14,219 nt of DNA, taken from the NCBI GenBank assembly GCA_964358485.1, contig CAYHPY010000095.1:1-14219 (forward strand), read 5' to 3'. The notes below the pieces were generated by a model. It had not been told where the DNA came from. It did no database searches and was given only the letters and a program-made list of their open reading frames with translations. Positions 7,701-13,700 of this stretch are shown here, one piece after another. This DNA comes from CAYHPY01 sp964358485. GTDB taxonomy: Bacteria > Elusimicrobiota > Elusimicrobia > UBA1565 > UBA9628. Position 1 is the first letter of the stretch. Each line of letters begins with the position of its first letter. Made by a program: the position numbers and the translations under genes.

Positions 7701-10700
7701 ACCGGGCCGTTGGGTCCCTGGATGTCGTTGAAGTCGGCCAGGCGGATTCCGGCCTCGTGGTTGAGGGTGGATTGGCTCGCCAGGTCCAGAACGCCGATGT
7801 CGGCGGTGACGAAGAACCGGGAGGTTGCCGTGGTGATCCGGACATACGGCACCGCCGAGGGATCGGCCGCGTTGGCGGTCAGGTCCACCACCACGACCCC
7901 GCCGTAGAAGGCGGCGCTGGAACCCACCACGATGTCGGTGGCCGGGGTGAGCACGCGGTCTCCGTTGTCCTTCCAGATGGTGATTTTGGAGAAGTCCCCG
8001 TCGCCGACGCCGCCGCCGCCCTCCACGGTGCCGTGCTGGACCAACCGGAGCTTCTTGAGATTGACGAAGTCGGAGGAGGTCTTGAACTCCAACTGGAGCA
8101 GGGCCACGTCCTTCTGGCCCTGGCCCGCGCCGGCCGGGGCCACGGTGAAGCCCTGGACGGCCAAGGTGATCGGATTGACGGCCACGTTGGTCCCGACGAA
8201 GGGATAGGTGGTCGTGCCGCTGCCCAAGGGGTTGGCGCGGGTGATGTCCTTGTAAAGGAACGGATTGATGATGTCGCCGCGGGGCATGCCGAACCAGGAC
8301 TTGTCGCGGATGACCACGCCGACCAGGTCGTTGCGGATGGCCTCGTCGCCGATGTCGTAGACCACGAAGAAGGAGCCGGCCGTCGGCCCGATGAGCTGGT
8401 CGTTGGCAAGGTAGATCAGGCCTTGGTTGTTGGAGTCATTGGCTTGATCGAAAACGTCCACCTTGCGCACGGAAGCTCCCGCGTTCAAGGTCAGCTTCGG
8501 GGTGGGGCCCAGGCCCAGGTTGTCGCCGCGGCTCAGGATGCGCAGGCAGGGCAGGCCGTTTCCATTCAGGAGACCGTTCACGCAGCCCTGGGCCTTGCCG
8601 GTGCCGGAGTCGGCCCCGGCGAAGGTCATGAGTTCGGCGTTGTTGACGAAGACCTTGCCCCCCGCCATGGTGCCGTCGAAGTTGACCGGGAAGCCCCGGG
8701 TGGACTGAACCACCAGATCGAAGGGCGCCGCGGTGCTCGAGGTCACGATCATGGTGGAATAGACCACGGCGAAGGTCGTGTCGACATCGGAGATATTGAC
8801 GTCGTCCTTGACGGAGAAGACGTCGTCCTGGTTGATGTCCTTGTAGATCCGGACGAACTTGATGTCGGTGTTGCGCCCGAGCGGCTTGGTCACCTCCTGG
8901 GAGCCTCCGCCGCGCTCCAGGCGGATGGTGCGCCAGGGCGAGAGGGCCACATCGGTGGCCAGGTTGAAGCGCAGGAAGGGAATGTTCGGCTGGGCCTGAT
9001 TGACGCTGGTCATCAGGCCGCTGATGTTGTTGACGCCCAAGGTCAGGCGGGAAGTCACCTTCTTGATGGTGAGCATGCTCCCGCCGGTGGCAAATCCCCC
9101 CCCGGGGAAGGTCACGATGTTGGGGACCTGGATGCTGAAATTGGAAGGGGCCGGGATCTCCAGGCCCTGCCGCGAATTCTCCAGGGCGAACTCGGAGATG
9201 TTGATGGTCGCGAAGACATCGATGGGGGCGGTGGAGACCAGGATCGGGTCCTTGAGCACGATCACGGCCGTGGCCGAGCTGAAAGTCTCGTTGCCGAAGG
9301 AGATCCGGTTCGGGAAATTGCCCAACGGGCCGGCGGTGGAATCGGCGGTGTCGAAGGCGGCGTTGCCGTTGGAATCCTTCCAGAGGGAGATCACGGTGGC
9401 GTCGGTGTCGAGCGCGCCGTCGGCCACGAGATGCCCGATGTTGATCCGGTCGATGATGGCGGTGTTGCGGTCGGTCTTGAGGCGGATCTTGAGCATCGGG
9501 ACGTTCTTGTCGTTCTGGAACGCGTTCTGGGGCATGAACTGCTCGAACTCGGCGCTCACCGTGTTGAAGGTCGGCATGATCACGAAGGCCGGGGAGGTCG
9601 GGGTGGTGACGAAGACCGCGGTGTGTCCGGCGTTGGTCGGAATCAGCGACAATTTACCCGTGTCGCCGACCAACGCGCCGGTCACCGCGTTGACCGGCAG
9701 GGGAGGCACCAGGGCCTCATGGGAGAACCGCGCGGACTGGGCGATGTCCAGGGCCACGTAGAAGGTCTGCGTCGAGGGCTTGATCAGGGTGTAGCCCGGC
9801 AGGCCCAAGGCGGGGTCGTTGAGGGGAACGTCCACCCGGCCTTGAGGCTCCGGGGACGCCCCGAATTGGTTGATGCCCATGAGGAAGTCGCCCAGGTTCT
9901 CGCCGGAGGCCGGGTCCCGGTGGAATTCCGGGTCGGCCGCGGGCACGGCGGAGCGGTAGATCCGGACTCCGGAGACGTCGGAGTCCTGGCCGTTGAGTCC
10001 CGAAGGCTGGATGCGGTTGAACTTGATTGCGGAGAGTTGGACTTGGAAATTGGAGGTCCACATGTCCAGGCGGATGGAGGCGATGTTTTTGCCGCCCTGG
10101 AACACCATCGGGCCCAGGATGGGATATTGCTGGACGTTGACCTTCTCAAGCGGCGTTCCCGCCGCGTGCGGCGCGGGCGCGGTACCCAATTGGCCGCGGA
10201 TGACCCCGTAGACCACGGGAATACCGGGGTCGTAGGAAGCGAAGCTCACCACCTCCGAACCCACCATCATGTAGGCCGCGGCGTAGGCCGTGGTGCAGGC
10301 GGTCAAATCCGAGCGGGGGGCGGACGGCAGGCCGACGGTGGAGGTCAGCACCCACGCCGCTTCCACCGCCCCGGCGGCGGCGGCCCCCGCGCCCGCTCCG
10401 CCCAACTGCGGGCCGCCCAGGGCGGAGGTGGACCAGACCAGGTTATGGCTCATCGGAATCGAGTTGAGCTGGGCGCGCTTGACCCCGATCACGAAAGGAC
10501 AGTCGAAGTCGAGGGCCGTGTAGCTGAGGATCTCCCCGTCGACCATCGCGTAGGCCGTGGCGCCGGAGAGCGGGACGGGGAAGCCGTAGGTGGAGGTCAC
10601 CGCCCAGTAGGCCTCGGTGGTTCCGGCCGCCAGGGACGCCGCGTTGGCCAGCAGGGACGGCGCCTTGAAAGTGCCGCTCGAGCTGGAGAAATACGGGGTC

Positions 10701-13700
10701 GCCTTCATGTACAGGACCTGGGGCGCGGCGATGATCGCCCGGGGCTTGGAGTAGAAGGGAACATTCGAGGCCGGGTCCATGGAGTTGGGATAGGACACGG
10801 AGTTGGTGTTGGGGTTGTCGTTGATGTCGGGCGAGGGAAGGGCCGTGGCCCGGATCTCGAAACCCAGCGTCCGGGGCGCCCCGGTGATCGCGTCGGTGGG
10901 CTGGGCGGTCTTGGAGATGTTGTAGGCCACGAAATAGCGCTGGGTCTGCCCGGCCGCCGCGTCGGTGACGATCTTGGTCGCCGTGGTGAACTTGACCTGG
11001 GCGGTGAGCCCCTGGCCCGAGTAGCCGAACACCCCCTGGCCCATCAACCGGTCCCCGACCGGGACCGCGCCGGGGTTGAAGATGCCGTCGGAGTTCTCGT
11101 CGTACCAGAGGCTGACGGAATCCACGTCCGGGGCCGCCAGGCCGGACTTGGTGGCGGTCCCGGTCGCCTGGATCAGGATCCAGCGCCAGAGAGCGTCGCC
11201 GATGTCGGTGCGGACCACCAGGGAGGCCACCGCCTCGGTCGAGCCCTGCTGGACGAAGGCCCCCAAGGGCCCGTCGAGGGTGTTGGAGGAGATGACCATG
11301 ACCTTGTCGGCGACTTCCTTCATGGTCGGAACGAAAGAGTCGGTCAGCCCGCCCGATTGGACGGTCGAGATCCAGACCTTGTTCGGGCTCATGACTTTCG
11401 GGCCCCGGATGAGGAAGTAGGTGGTGTTGGGCACGGCGACGCCGTTGCCCGCCGACGGATGGACCGTGGCCACGGGGCTATAGTTGTAGGTCACGAAAAC
11501 ATCGGCGTCCACCGGCGTCAGGATCTGGCCGCCGGTTCCCGAGAAGCCGCTGATCGGGATGAAGGCGGAGCCCGAGACCTGGGTTCCCGAGGAGAAGGCG
11601 ATCTTGGGGGTGCCTTCCCGGGCGCGGGCGCAGTTGAGGTATTTCTTGAGGATCATGTCCCGGCCCTGGCAGAGGACGACCTCTTTCTTGAGCTCGTCGG
11701 TCTGGTTGTCGTTGAGCACCAGCCGTTGGATGGGATCGTCGATCCCCGGGGTGACCGCGTTCTCGAACGGGCTGTCCGACGGGAACATCACCGAGATGTC
11801 GCTGACCTCGATGTCCTGGACGTCCGGGGAGCCCGCCCCGGAGCTGATGTCCACCGTCGTGGCGGTCAGCGGGAAGATCCGGGGCGTGTTGTCCAGGGGG
11901 CTGACCTGAGAGTCCACCGCCACGTCGAAGATGCCGTCGCCGTTCCAGTCGCGCCAGACCTTGATATTGGTCACGTCCGAGGCCTTGTTGTTCAAGGCCA
12001 AGGTGTCGTTGAAGGCGCCGTTGGAGCGCATCGTGGAGGGAATCCAACGGTCGAGCTTGAGTCCCAGCCATTCGGCCGAGCCGGTGTTGGTCTTGAGGCT
12101 CCACTTGACCGCGGGCCTATTGACGTCGTTCTGCGAGACCGCGGAGGGCACGGGGCTCACCGAGTCCGGGAAGCCGTCCTCGTCCAGATCGGGGCCGAGG
12201 CCCTCGGTGTTTCGCGCCGCAAGGAAGACCGTGTCGGGCGTGGGCGAGATCGGAACCTGGGTGGAGGACAGGGGAGGGTTGAAGGACGCCACCACCCCGT
12301 TGCCCACCAGGGGAATGACGTCGGACTGGGTCATCAGGACCCCGTGAGTCCGGTTCGGCTCGGCCGCGGGATCGAAGTCGAAGACCACGAAATAGGTTTT
12401 GGTGGATTGGTCGACCGTCCCGTTGACCCCGGTCGGGTTGGTGATGTTCAGGGTGACCGAGTGGGTCTCTCCGGCGGGGAATTTTCCGGGGTTGAGCGGG
12501 TCGGTGACCTCGCGGTCGACGCTGGACTGGAAGGTGCCGCAGTCAATGTCGGCGATCGGGCAGGGCGTGACCTTGTCCGCCTTGGTGTCGAGGAAGAGGC
12601 GCACGGATTTGATGTGGACGTCCAGGCCGTCGCCGGTCCGGGTCACCCGCATCTTGCCCACGACCCCGGTGAAGACGTCCGTCCAGACCAGCAGCTTGGC
12701 CATGCCCACCAGGGGCTCGCCCTGATTGACGTAGGGATAGGAGGAGAGCGTCAAGGTCGGGGGCTGCCACCAAGCCACGATGTCCTCTCCCTTGACGCGG
12801 ATGTTGGCCGGCTCGCGCTCCACCGAGGAGGTGGAGGTCCGGATCACGAAGTTATTGCGGGCCACCTTGACCTGGCTGTCCCCGGACAAGGTGATGTCGG
12901 AAGGCCCGGCGATCTCCAGTCCGAAGCTGCGCGGAAGCTCCCCGATGAAGTACCCGGTGGAGGCGACCCGGACGGTGAAGAAATAATGCTTGGCGGTCTG
13001 GGTCAAGGCGGCGGGGACGGGGCTCGAGACGTAAAGCGGGACCGTCTGCCCGAAGATCCAGGACGAGTCGCCTCCGGAGTAAGTCCCGCTGGCCAGGAAG
13101 AGGTCGGTGAGGGCGTCGAAGCGCGCGTTGCCGTTGACATCCATGTAGAGCCCGAGTTCCGAGATGTGGCTGTCGTTCAAGTTGCTCTCCGGCTGGCGCT
13201 TCTTGACCTTGATGGTGGAGAGCTTGGAGGTCAACACCGGGCCGACCGAGGGATTGACCGACATGGTCATGCGCATCATGACGATCGGGTCGGGGGATTC
13301 CGCGGTGGTGCCGTCGCCTTGATTGAGGACCTTTTTGTTGACCCCGATGCTGACCTTGACCGCCGGGATCGGGCCGGCCGGGGGCGGGTTGGACTCCGGG
13401 GCGAAATCGGTCGGAGTCACCACGACACCGGCCAGGTTGAAGTCCCCGCTGGAACGCTTCACGGGATCGCTGGTGAACAGGTCCGTTCGGCTGCCGTCGT
13501 TGGTCTTGCCCCAGATCGTCGGGGAGAATTGGTCGGTGACCGAGAGGGTCAGGATCTCCTGCACCAGATCGGTGACCTGCATGTTGGAGAAGACGCCGCC
13601 CTCGCCCGGAGTGAAGACGTGGAAGGTGGTCCCTTGGACGGGGTCGAGCATGGTCACCGTCGCCGTCGAACCGGAGGAGCCGAAGAGAACCTTTCCGGTG

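Noticed and set aside
2489..8110. The three 2-kb units as separate genes or insertion sequences
   Set aside because: There are no stops, starts, inverted ends or transposase motifs between them; the frame is continuous and the units encode extracellular domains.
10365..10440. Gly/Ala-rich stretch in the giant protein as a frameshift or assembly error
   Set aside because: The reading frame continues on both sides with related elements, so it is better read as a flexible linker between two repeats.
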